This document shows positions 34,094 through 41,748 of a stretch of 64,000 nt of DNA, piece after piece. Below the pieces are notes generated by a model. That model searched no databases. It saw nothing but the letters and a program-made list of their open reading frames with translations, and was not told the DNA's origin. The stretch comes from JAGLON01 sp041394985 (GTDB taxonomy: Bacteria > Zixibacteria > MSB-5A5 > GN15 > JAAZOE01), in the NCBI GenBank assembly GCA_041394985.1, contig JAWLBI010000001.1, positions 2,108,001 through 2,172,000 on the forward strand, written 5' to 3'. Position 1 is the first letter of the stretch, and each line of letters begins with the position of its first letter. Position numbers and translations under genes: made by a program.

Positions 34094-34897
34094 ATGATTG
34101 ATCCACGTTTAAAACGTCTTCTTGAGGCTGGGGTACACTTTGGTCATCAGACTCGTCGTTGGAACCCCAAAATGAAGCCGTTCATTTTCACGGCTCGCAA
34201 CGGCATCTATATTATCGACCTGAAGAAAACGCTCACGGCCATCGATGCCGCGAAGCGGAAAATCGCCGAAGTCGTTCAGACCGGCAAGCCGATTCTCTTC
34301 GTCGGTACGAAGAAGCAGGCTAAGACCGTATTGAAGGAAGCTGCCGAGCGTGTCGGCGTGTTTTATGTCGTCGAGCGCTGGCTGGGCGGAATGCTGACCA
34401 ACTTCCACACTATTCGCGGCGGCATCAAGCGCCTCAAAGACATCGAGAAGATGAAAGAAGACGGCACGATCGATAAGTACACCAAGAAGGAAATTATCGG
34501 TATCAATCGTGAGCAGGAGCGACTCCAGAAGGTTCTCGGCGGTATCAAAGATTTGAACATGATTCCGGGTCTTGTTTTCGTCGTCGATGCCAAGAAAGAG
34601 AAAATCGCCATCGCCGAATGCGCCAAGCTGGGCATTCCGATTATCGCGGTTATAGATACCAATGCCGATCCGGATATGATCGATTTCCCGATTGCCGGAA
34701 ATGATGACGCCATTAAATCGATTCGTGTCATTTCCAACGAATTGTGCGATGCCATTTATTCGGCTCGCCATGGCGCGACGGTCTCAGAGATGGCCGGCAG
34801 TGATTTTGAGGAAAAAGAAGAGAGCGCCCCGGTTGCGACGGCAGAAGAAATGTCCGACGATTCAACCGACGATGACGACGAATTCTTAAAGAAATAA
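34094..34897 (+). CDS. rpsB: 30S ribosomal protein S2
   Basis: Late-assembling small-subunit protein that bridges S1 to the 30S head. Motifs: 'LLEAGVHFGHQTRRWNPKM', 'ILFVGTKKQAK', 'RWLGGMLTNFHTIR', 'DANADPDMIDFPIAGNDDA'-type 'DTNADPDMID'. 267 residues, with an acidic C-terminal tail of about 30 residues. It opens the rpsB-tsf-pyrH-frr operon. Confidence 0.97.
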   Translation: MIDPRLKRLLEAGVHFGHQTRRWNPKMKPFIFTARNGIYIIDLKKTLTAIDAAKRKIAEVVQTGKPILFVGTKKQAKTVLKEAAERVGVFYVVERWLGGMLTNFHTIRGGIKRLKDIEKMKEDGTIDKYTKKEIIGINREQERLQKVLGGIKDLNMIPGLVFVVDAKKEKIAIAECAKLGIPIIAVIDTNADPDMIDFPIAGNDDAIKSIRVISNELCDAIYSARHGATVSEMAGSDFEEKEESAPVATAEEMSDDSTDDDDEFLKK

Positions 34898-34920
34898 CAG
34901 GGTAGAGGAGATAGAGCAAC

Positions 34921-35517
34921 ATGGCCGAGATTACAGCGAAAATGGTAAAAGAACTCCGGGACAAAACCGGTGCCGGCATGATGGACTGCAAAAAGGCCCT
35001 GGCCGAAAACAACGGCGATGTCGAGAAGGCTATTAAGTATCTTCGCGAACAGGGTATCGCGTCGGCTTCCAAGAAAGCCGGTCGTGACACGTCCGAAGGT
35101 CTTATTTATTCATATATTCACCCCGGCGACAAACTCGGTGTTTTGGTCGAGATCAACTGCGAGACCGATTTCGTTGCCCGTACCGAAGACTTCCGTAATT
35201 TCGCGAAAGATATCGCGATGCAGGTTGCCGCGGCGGAACCGAAGGTCGTGCTGCGCGAGGAAGTCACGCACGATTTGATAGATTCCGAAATGGATGTTTT
35301 TCGCGCCCAGGCGGAAAAAGAGGGTAAACCGGCCAATATTATCGAGAAAATCGTTTCGGGTCGGATGGAGAAATTTTACGGTGAAGTTTGCTTGATGGAG
35401 CAGGCGTTCGTGAAAGACAACGATAAGACGATTACCGATGTCGTTAACGGCGCGATCGCTCAGCTGGGCGAGAACATCAAGATCAAACGCTTCGTCCGTT
35501 TCCGGTTAGGAGAATAG
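34921..35517 (+). CDS. tsf: elongation factor Ts, short form
   Basis: Guanine-nucleotide exchange factor for EF-Tu. The N-terminal UBA-like domain is 'MVKELRDKTGAGMMDCKKAL', and the core has 'IHPGDKLGVLVEINCETDFVARTEDF'. At 198 residues it is the compact form with one core subdomain, like that of Thermus, not the 280-residue E. coli form. The tail 'GENIKIKRFVRFRLGE' is typical. Confidence 0.96.
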   Translation: MAEITAKMVKELRDKTGAGMMDCKKALAENNGDVEKAIKYLREQGIASASKKAGRDTSEGLIYSYIHPGDKLGVLVEINCETDFVARTEDFRNFAKDIAMQVAAAEPKVVLREEVTHDLIDSEMDVFRAQAEKEGKPANIIEKIVSGRMEKFYGEVCLMEQAFVKDNDKTITDVVNGAIAQLGENIKIKRFVRFRLGE

Positions 35518-35520
35518 TAT

Positions 35521-36237
35521 ATGGGGGAATCGCCCCGATTTACGCGCATCTTATTAAAACTCTCCGGAGAAAGTCTCATGGGTCCGGGTCAATATGGTAT
35601 TGACCCGGGCACCGTCGAATTTATCGCCAAGCAAATCAAGAAACTTCATGACACCGGTATTCAAATCGGTATCGTTATCGGCGGCGGGAATATTTTCCGC
35701 GGTCTCAATGCGGCTGAAAACGGCATGGACCGGGTCGCCGGCGACTACATGGGTATGCTGGCCACGATATTAAATTCTCTGGCGCTCAAGGATCAGCTCA
35801 ATCGCCAGGAAATTTCGGCTCGTGTTATGTCCGCTTTGCGCATGGATACGGTTACCGAGTTTTATATTCGGAACAAGGCCGTCAGCCATCTCGAAGAAGG
35901 CAAGGTTGTCATCATGGCGGCCGGGACCGGTAACCCGTATTTCACGACCGATACCGCGGCGGCTCTGCGCGCGGTCGAGGTCGGAGCCGATGTCGTCATG
36001 AAGGGCACGCGCGTCGACGGCGTGTATGATGCCGATCCGGAGAAAGTCCCCGATGCTAAAATTTACGATGAAATCACCTATGATACCGTCCTGGCGAAGC
36101 ATCTGAAAGTTATGGATGCGACCGCAATTGCCTTGTGTCGGGAAAATAAAATACCGATATTGGTATTTAATATGACGAAAGAAGGCAATCTGTACCGGGC
36201 CGGTACGGGTGAGCATATCGGAACATTGGTTCATTGA
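35521..36237 (+). CDS. pyrH: uridylate kinase
   Basis: Phosphorylates UMP to UDP with ATP. It is the bacterial hexameric amino-acid-kinase type: 'RILLKLSGESLMG' at the N-terminus, 'IGIVIGGGNIFRG', 'GTGNPYFTTDTAAALRA', 'KGTRVDGVYDADPEK' and 'MDATAIALCRENKIPILVFN'. 238 residues. It starts three bases after the tsf stop and is cotranscribed with tsf and frr. Confidence 0.97.
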   Translation: MGESPRFTRILLKLSGESLMGPGQYGIDPGTVEFIAKQIKKLHDTGIQIGIVIGGGNIFRGLNAAENGMDRVAGDYMGMLATILNSLALKDQLNRQEISARVMSALRMDTVTEFYIRNKAVSHLEEGKVVIMAAGTGNPYFTTDTAAALRAVEVGADVVMKGTRVDGVYDADPEKVPDAKIYDEITYDTVLAKHLKVMDATAIALCRENKIPILVFNMTKEGNLYRAGTGEHIGTLVH

Positions 36238-36252
36238 GAATGGAGTCTTGCT

Positions 36253-36810
36253 ATGGTTAAAGAAATTCAATCTGAAACCGAACGGCGCATGCAGAAAACG
36301 ATCGAATCGATGCAGGGTGAATTAGCTGGAATCCGTTCGGGCAAGGCAACCCCGGCGCTGCTGGACGGCGTGAAAGTCCAGGCGTACGGGCAGAAAACGC
36401 CGCTCAATCAGTTATCCTCGATCTCGGTGCCCGATCCCAAGAGCCTGCTGGTGCAGCCATGGGATAAGAGCATCATCGGTGATGTCGTCAAAGCGATTCA
36501 GGCGGCCGAACTGGGGCTCAATCCGCAGGCCGAGGCGAGCGTGATTCGAATCCCGATTCCTCCGCTGTCCGAGGAGCGCCGCAAAGAGCTGGTCAAGCTG
36601 TGCAAGAAGATCGCCGAAGACAACCGCGTAGCTGTGCGCAATATCCGGCGCGATGCCAATGATCAGTTGAAGAAGGCCGAAAAGGACAAATCAGTTTCGG
36701 AAGATCAGATGCACGACGGCATGGATGTTATCCAGAAAGCGACCGATAAATATATCAAGAAGATCGATGAGCTGATGGATGCCAAAGAGAAAGAGATCAT
36801 GTCGGTTTGA
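36253..36810 (+). CDS. frr: ribosome recycling factor
   Basis: Splits post-termination ribosomes together with EF-G. 185 residues with the expected 'RSGKATPALLDGVKVQAYG', 'PLNQLSSISVPDPKSLLVQPWD', 'LGLNPQAEASVIRIPIPPLSEERRKEL' and 'NIRRDANDQLKK'. It ends the rpsB operon; a terminator follows. Confidence 0.97.
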   Translation: MVKEIQSETERRMQKTIESMQGELAGIRSGKATPALLDGVKVQAYGQKTPLNQLSSISVPDPKSLLVQPWDKSIIGDVVKAIQAAELGLNPQAEASVIRIPIPPLSEERRKELVKLCKKIAEDNRVAVRNIRRDANDQLKKAEKDKSVSEDQMHDGMDVIQKATDKYIKKIDELMDAKEKEIMSV

Positions 36811-36836
36811 TCCGGTAGAAAAGACTGCATAAAAAA

Positions 36837-36862
36837 GGCCGCCCATCGGGCGGCTTTTTTTG
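36837..36862 (+). terminator. terminator after frr
   Basis: Seven-base stem GCCGCCC / GGGCGGC with a three-base loop and a run of seven T. Confidence 0.9.
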
Positions 36863-36890
36863 TATAAGGGGTACAAGCGGAGGAGATATA

Positions 36891-37319
36891 ATGCTGAAAA
36901 TGTTATTGGTGCAAATTGTGTGTCTGTGTATTGGCTCGGTTGTCTTAGCTGGAGATGCGGGGAAAAGTCGGGAGTATACACATCTTGAACAGGCAGATAC
37001 GACGTGTGAGGGGTATTTTCTAAAAGGCCCGGTTCTTACTCCATTTTGACCGGCCGAAATATATAAATTCGGAGTCGGCGATTCCGCTCGCGTAATACTA
37101 TATCTTTCAAACGCTGAAATAGATACGGTTGCTCTTCTCTGCGATACTATTCTATCAAGTGGGCAGTATAATTTCCAGTTTTATAAAGAATTGGGGCCGG
37201 CAAAGATGATGTTGAATTTCGATGCCATAAAATGCGAAGAAAAAAGATTCGACATGTTGAGCAGAGTAACTTGTGACTCTGCCTATTTTCATGCAGCAAT
37301 CGAAAAGGTTGTTTTTTAG
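36891..37319 (+). pseudogene. small exported protein with an in-frame TGA, paralogue of the next gene
   Basis: A strong ribosome binding site (GCGGAGGAG) precedes the ATG at 36891. The frame encodes a signal peptide ('LLVQIVCLCIGSVVLAG') and reaches a TGA at 37047-37049 after 52 residues. Beyond it, the same frame is open for 89 more codons to a TAG at 37317. The part after the TGA aligns with the neighbour at 37362: 'FGVGDSARVILYLSNAEIDT' against 'FGLNDTAFVKILILSQDGDT', and 'CDTILSSGQYNF' against 'SDTLPMGNYMLH'. So the gene is a homologue interrupted by one stop. A recent nonsense mutation is the simplest reading; recoding is possible but unsupported. Confidence 0.7.
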
Positions 37320-37361
37320 TGGATAAATGAGTGGGGCGAGGATGTCTTATGGGGAGGATAT

Positions 37362-37808
37362 ATGTGCAGAGTAACTTTATTCTCTATCATGTTATGTATA
37401 TTTTCAAATCAGTTACTTGCTCAGGAGGGATCAATTCATAAGACCAAATATTCAAGTATTGGCCAAAGAGACTCATTAAAAACGGGATATTACTTTGAGC
37501 AAAATTACCCAAACCCGATGAGTCCTTGTACGAGTACTAATTTTGGATTGAACGACACCGCGTTTGTCAAAATTCTAATACTATCTCAAGATGGCGATAC
37601 CATATTGACTGTATGCAGTGATACTCTTCCAATGGGAAATTATATGTTACATTGGGGGAAGTTCTATAATGATGATTCCGTGAAATCCGGAATCTACTTT
37701 TTTGAAATGACCGCGACAACAAAGTTGCCATCAAATGAAAAAGAGTCCGGCATATTAAGTGATTGCCAGACTCGATTTTACTGTAAAAAACCTTTTCTTG
37801 TTTTGTAG
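37362..37808 (+). CDS. small exported protein with a 'QNYPNP'-type C-terminal module
   Basis: A 148-residue protein with a signal peptide (about 1-20; 'MLCIFSNQLLAQ'). The mature part begins with 'YYFEQNYPNPMSPCTSTNFG', the motif that opens the FlgD-Ig-like or sorting-type C-terminal domain of many FCB-group exported proteins, and continues with the usual strands ('SGIYFFEMTATT'). Here the domain is almost the entire protein, with no passenger in front of it. The strong GGGGAGGA site supports expression. It follows an interrupted paralogue and ends four bases before the convergent CBS gene. Function unknown. Confidence 0.7.
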   Translation: MCRVTLFSIMLCIFSNQLLAQEGSIHKTKYSSIGQRDSLKTGYYFEQNYPNPMSPCTSTNFGLNDTAFVKILILSQDGDTILTVCSDTLPMGNYMLHWGKFYNDDSVKSGIYFFEMTATTKLPSNEKESGILSDCQTRFYCKKPFLVL

Positions 37809-37811
37809 TAA

Positions 37812-38264
37812 CTATTCACCCGCCGTGTGCTGGCGGCCGGTGATGTATTCCTCCAGATAGCGGACGTGCCCCTCGGCCTTGTCCATCTTCGCCTTCACGA
37901 TATCTCCGATCGAAACGATACCGCAGAGTTTATTCTCCATATCAATAATGGGGATATGCCGAATTCTTTTCTGGGTAATCATGTTGGCGATATATTCGAT
38001 GTCGTCATCCGGGACGCCGATGACCATGCGGGTCGTCATGTTCTCGCTGACCGGCATGTTGCTGATATCGCTCCGTTTGCCGTAATAGAGGCGCAGGACA
38101 TCGCGCTCCGTAATGATACCGACCGGAATTTCGTCGGAGTTGCAGACCAGCAGGGCGCCGATTTTGTTCTTTTCCAGCAAGTCCATAGCCTCGCCCAGCG
38201 TGGAGTCTTCCTTGACCGTAATCGGGTGTCGATGGGTGTCGTCCAGAATATCTTTGACCTTCAT
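37812..38264 (-). CDS. CBS-domain pair protein
   Basis: A 150-residue protein made of two CBS motifs, which bind adenosine nucleotides and act as regulatory sensors. Each has the typical 'GALLVCNSDEIPVGIITERDV' and 'IRHIPIIDMENKLCGIVSIGDI' pattern. No catalytic domain is attached, so its target is unknown. The ATG at 38264 is chosen because GGAGG stands directly in front; an ATG six codons earlier lies upstream of that site. It is divergent from uppS. Confidence 0.9.
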   Translation of the reverse strand: MKVKDILDDTHRHPITVKEDSTLGEAMDLLEKNKIGALLVCNSDEIPVGIITERDVLRLYYGKRSDISNMPVSENMTTRMVIGVPDDDIEYIANMITQKRIRHIPIIDMENKLCGIVSIGDIVKAKMDKAEGHVRYLEEYITGRQHTAGE

Positions 38265-38432
38265 ATCGCCTCCATGATTCATGTTGCCCGGTTTATTACA
38301 TATACGCTGAATCCGGAGCGCTGTTGACTAAAAACAATGATATTTTAGTCCTGTATTGATGGTAGAAGAAGGAAAAGGCAAAGACGAGATTTACCTTGCC
38401 GAAAGCGGGCTGTATGCGTAGAATAGAATGTC

Positions 38433-39185
38433 ATGGACGATGCTCTGAGGAATATAATCGCCGAAATCGAGGCCAGCGGCAAACTGCCCCGGCATGTCGC
38501 CATTATTATGGACGGCAATGGTCGCTGGGCGGCCAAGCGGGGGCTCCCGCGCACGAAAGGCCACAGCGCCGGAGTTAAATCGGTGCGGGAAATCGTGGAA
38601 ATCGCGGGAGAAATCGGTATCGAGTTCATTACCCTGTATACGTTTTCGGTGGAAAACTGGAAGCGGCCCAAAGACGAGGTCGCATCCCTGATGGAACTTC
38701 TGTCGAAAACGACACTGGAAGAACTTGAAGACCTCATGAAAAACAACGTACGGCTGATCGCAACCGGACGGATCGATGAACTACCGCTGACTCGTCGCAA
38801 AGTGTTACAGTCGGCGATAAAAAAGACGGCGAAAAATACCGGATTAACTCTGAATCTGGCGCTCAATTACGGCGGTCGGACGGAGATTCTGGATGCCGTT
38901 AAGGGTATTGTAACCGATGTGCAAAAGGGGAAAATCAAGCCGAAGGATATCGACGAGGTCTTGTTGTCGTCGTACTTATATACGGCCGAATTGCCCGATC
39001 CTGATTTGTTGATTCGGACATCGGGGGAGATGCGGCTGTCGAATTTCCTCATCTGGCAGACATCCTACACGGAGATATATATCACGGACACACTGTGGCC
39101 CGATTTCGGGAAAGCGGATTTTCTCGAGGCAGTAAGGGATTACATCGGGCGCGACAGACGATTTGGAAAAGTACATACTTCATGA
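38433..39185 (+). CDS. uppS: undecaprenyl diphosphate synthase
   Basis: Cis-prenyltransferase that makes the C55 lipid carrier for peptidoglycan and other envelope polymers. The catalytic Asp27 is in 'HVAIIMDGNGRWA', followed by 'GHSAGVKSVREIVE', 'LYTFSVENWKRP' and 'LLIRTSGEMRLSNFLIWQTSYTE'. 250 residues. Its TGA overlaps the ATG of cdsA (ATGA). Confidence 0.97.
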   Translation: MDDALRNIIAEIEASGKLPRHVAIIMDGNGRWAAKRGLPRTKGHSAGVKSVREIVEIAGEIGIEFITLYTFSVENWKRPKDEVASLMELLSKTTLEELEDLMKNNVRLIATGRIDELPLTRRKVLQSAIKKTAKNTGLTLNLALNYGGRTEILDAVKGIVTDVQKGKIKPKDIDEVLLSSYLYTAELPDPDLLIRTSGEMRLSNFLIWQTSYTEIYITDTLWPDFGKADFLEAVRDYIGRDRRFGKVHTS

Positions 39186-40021
39186 TTTCTAAGAATCTCA
39201 TGCAGCGGTTGGCCGTGGCCGCCGTTGCCATTCCGGTTATCCTGTTTCTGGTATTTAAAGGCGGCGACGGGTTTTTGTATTTTGTATTGCTGCTGGCCGC
39301 CATCGGCATGTATGAATATCTGCATGGCATGAAATTCGGCATCGGATCGGTGTTTTTCTTCGTTCCGTTTCTTGGAGCGGTCGGGGCGGTTTATCTGACG
39401 GCGACCGGACAGCAATTGTTGGGATATTATTGCCTGCTGGCGGTGTTCCTTGTAATCGGTATACTCAATGCGGTAGGGAAAGAGCCGATAAAGGACTTGT
39501 ATTTCCGTGAGATTTATATCATGTGGGGCGCGTTTTATATCGGCCTGTTGTACCCGTTCGTGTATTTGATTCGTGGCAATGCGGAATACATGCAGAGCGC
39601 TCCGGGCGGCTGGTGGATCTTTTACCTGCTGGCATCGCTGTGGGTGTGCGATACCGGGGCAATGTTCTTTGGTTCGCAGTTCGGCAAGCATCAACTGGCA
39701 CCGGCGGTATCGCCGAATAAGACAATCGAGGGATTCGTCGGGGGTTTTATCGGAGCCGGAGTTATCGCGGCAATTTTCAAAATTTTCTGGCTTACCGATG
39801 TCGGAATTCATCATTTTATTTATCTGTCACTGGTCATTGCAACGTTCGGGCAATTGGGAGATCTCGTCGAATCGCTCTGGAAGCGGGCGATCGGGATTAA
39901 GGACTCCTCGGCGATTATTCCGGGGCACGGCGGAGTATTGGACCGCTTCGATTCGCTGCTGTTTGCGGCTCCGCCGGTTTACCTGTATCTCAAATATGTG
40001 ATGCACGCACCCTGGCTGTGA
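39182..40021 (+). CDS. cdsA: phosphatidate cytidylyltransferase
   Basis: Integral membrane enzyme that makes CDP-diacylglycerol from phosphatidic acid and CTP. The signature is complete: 'SPNKTIEGFVGGFIGAG' and 'KDSSAIIPGHGGVLDRFDSL'. There are about seven or eight membrane helices. The ATG at 39182 overlaps the uppS stop and gives 279 residues; its own TGA overlaps the GTG of the next gene (GTGA). Confidence 0.95.
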   Translation: MISKNLMQRLAVAAVAIPVILFLVFKGGDGFLYFVLLLAAIGMYEYLHGMKFGIGSVFFFVPFLGAVGAVYLTATGQQLLGYYCLLAVFLVIGILNAVGKEPIKDLYFREIYIMWGAFYIGLLYPFVYLIRGNAEYMQSAPGGWWIFYLLASLWVCDTGAMFFGSQFGKHQLAPAVSPNKTIEGFVGGFIGAGVIAAIFKIFWLTDVGIHHFIYLSLVIATFGQLGDLVESLWKRAIGIKDSSAIIPGHGGVLDRFDSLLFAAPPVYLYLKYVMHAPWL

Positions 40022-40923
40022 GAATTTTAGACTACATATTTTTCGGTCGGCCGATGCTGCTCATTCCGGTCTGGACTGTCTATTTGCATGCGACGGCTCA
40101 TATCTATCATCACAACCGGATTTCTCTGGAATTCAGTACCGGTGAGGCCATCAACATCGGCGTGTTGACGCTCGTGTTTATCGGCACTTATGTCGTTAAT
40201 CAGATATTCGATATCGAGAGCGACCGGATTAATCGGAAATTGTTTTTCCTGCCCGATAAGATCATTTCGCTTAATGCCGCGTGGGTTTACTATGCTATAG
40301 TCTCGGCGAGCGGAATAGTGCTGGCAGTACTATCGACGATTCAAACCGGTTTAACGGCGTCGATCATCGTGACGCTCGGGTTACTGTATTCGATCCCTGG
40401 TATTCGTCTTAAAGACAGGCCGGTGGCCGGGCTGATTGCCAATGCGATTGCTTATGGTTTTCTCGTTCCTGCGATTCATGGGCTGTCGAGTATCGCATTG
40501 GAGGCCTGGAGTGCAGTTCTGCCGTATATGCTGGCGATTGCGACCGGATATATCCTGACGACGATTCCGGATCAGGAGGGGGATCATGCGACGGAGAAGC
40601 GAACGGTTGCGGTGTTACTTGGTCCTAAAAAGACTTTACAGTTGGCTTTACTGGTCGCCATTCTGACGATTGCGGCGGCCTTGTTTGCCCACAATCTCGA
40701 TATGATAATCGTGTCGGGAGTGACGGCGATCCTTATAATCATTCAAATGTATCGTGGCAACACGCGCCAGTTACTATTTATATGTAAATTCCCGATTTTA
40801 CTTTTAACGGTCGCAGCCGGATTATATTTCCCGTTTTATCTCCTGTTTCTTTTGTTGACAACGATTGGAACACGGGCCTATTATAAAAAGAGATTTGGAA
40901 TCGTTTATCCCAAATTGAGTTAG
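40018..40923 (+). CDS. UbiA-family prenyltransferase
   Basis: A polytopic membrane protein of 301 residues with about eight or nine helices and the two Asp-rich motifs of the UbiA superfamily: 'NQIFDIESDRINRK' (N-x-x-x-D-x-x-x-D) and 'TTIPDQEGDHATEKRT'. It would transfer a prenyl chain to an aromatic or other acceptor, for example in quinone, heme O or lipid synthesis; the acceptor cannot be named. The start is a GTG overlapping the cdsA stop, so it belongs to the uppS-cdsA operon, where dxr and the RseP protease gene are more common. Confidence 0.88.
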   Translation: MRILDYIFFGRPMLLIPVWTVYLHATAHIYHHNRISLEFSTGEAINIGVLTLVFIGTYVVNQIFDIESDRINRKLFFLPDKIISLNAAWVYYAIVSASGIVLAVLSTIQTGLTASIIVTLGLLYSIPGIRLKDRPVAGLIANAIAYGFLVPAIHGLSSIALEAWSAVLPYMLAIATGYILTTIPDQEGDHATEKRTVAVLLGPKKTLQLALLVAILTIAAALFAHNLDMIIVSGVTAILIIIQMYRGNTRQLLFICKFPILLLTVAAGLYFPFYLLFLLLTTIGTRAYYKKRFGIVYPKLS

Positions 40924-40928
40924 ACGCC

Positions 40929-41444
40929 ATGAATAAAGTAATACTTATTATCGCCACCCTGACGGTCTTTCTGCTTGGTTGCCAGAGTGCCCCTCGGTAC
41001 AGCGGTGCGAAGCCCCGGGATGAGGGCAGTCGGGCCAAGCCGCTGGAAACAATCGATGAGTTTCCGACCGCGATTGATCCGATTGCGATGGGAAAAATCA
41101 TCGACCGCTATCTGGGCAAACCGTATGCGGGGCAACACCCTGAGGTCAAGGGGCTGGACTGTTCGGAATTCGTCGGCGAGGTGTATCTGGATTATGCCTC
41201 GATTCATCTGCCTCGCACGACCGAGAACCTCTGGAAAACCGGTAAAATCGTGAAAAAGGGAAGCCTCACATTCGGCGACCTGGTCTTTTTCGATACCGGC
41301 GGCCGAGGCGTGTCGCATGTCGGCATATATGTGGGATTCAATGAGTTCGTGCACGCATCGCAATCGAACGGCATTATTATCTCGAACCTGGAAGAAACAT
41401 ATTATCGCAAGCGATATATCGGCGCGCGGCGGGTTATGGAATAG
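40929..41444 (+). CDS. NlpC/P60 peptidoglycan hydrolase, lipoprotein
   Basis: A 171-residue endopeptidase that cuts stem peptides, anchored as a lipoprotein through Cys18 of the lipobox 'LLGC'. The catalytic Cys78 is in 'GLDCSEFVGEV', the catalytic His130 is in 'GVSHVGIYVG', and the third residue, His142, is in 'FVHASQSNG'. There is no SH3 targeting domain. It is the last gene of the uppS-cdsA-UbiA unit, starting five bases after the previous stop. Confidence 0.93.
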   Translation: MNKVILIIATLTVFLLGCQSAPRYSGAKPRDEGSRAKPLETIDEFPTAIDPIAMGKIIDRYLGKPYAGQHPEVKGLDCSEFVGEVYLDYASIHLPRTTENLWKTGKIVKKGSLTFGDLVFFDTGGRGVSHVGIYVGFNEFVHASQSNGIIISNLEETYYRKRYIGARRVME

Positions 41445-41559
41445 GGCGGCATAATTTAACGTTTGACGGTTTTATTCATCGCATCGCATGCCGCAATGCG
41501 AAAAGGGCCGCTTTTTTCCTCACACTGTGTAAATTTTCAACAATTTTTTCCGATAATTG

Positions 41560-41690
41560 CAATAAGGAAAGTTGCTCAAGGGAGTGAGCAGGAAAATGTG
41601 GCGGACCCGCCGCCACGTGTGCTAAGAGCTATGTCCATGTTGCTCTTCCTTAAACCCGATCTAAAACCCACCAGATCGGGTTTTTTTTGC
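41560..41690 (+). ncRNA. candidate small RNA ending in a strong terminator
   Basis: A 304-base gap without a gene (41445-41748) holds three hairpins in a row: TGCTC / GAGCA around 41574-41592, GTGGCGG / CCGCCAC around 41600-41618, and AAGAGC / GCTCTT around 41626-41650. A ten-base-class terminator follows (ACCCGATCT with AGATCGGGT, then eight T, ending 41688). A -10-like GATAAT stands at about 41551-41556. Four GGA motifs lie in unpaired or loop positions, as in CsrA-binding RNAs. It does not match the conserved core of 4.5S, 6S, tmRNA or RNase P RNA as I know them. Confidence 0.45.
41654..41688 (+). terminator. strong terminator upstream of uvrC
   Basis: Nine-base stem ACCCGATCT / AGATCGGGT with a ten-base loop, then eight T. 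No protein gene ends just before it, which is the main evidence for the small RNA. Confidence 0.9.
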
Positions 41691-41748
41691 CCCTGTACGA
41701 GATAAATTTGTGGCACTCGCAGGCGTTGTTTTCGTTATTATCGACGAG

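Noticed and set aside
37047..37110. Selenocysteine codon in the small exported gene
   Set aside because: No clear bacterial SECIS hairpin directly after the TGA, and the paralogue has no cysteine at the aligned place. Nonsense mutation is simpler.
41560..41690. 4.5S, 6S, tmRNA or RNase P RNA
   Set aside because: The conserved cores of these RNAs, as I know them, are missing.
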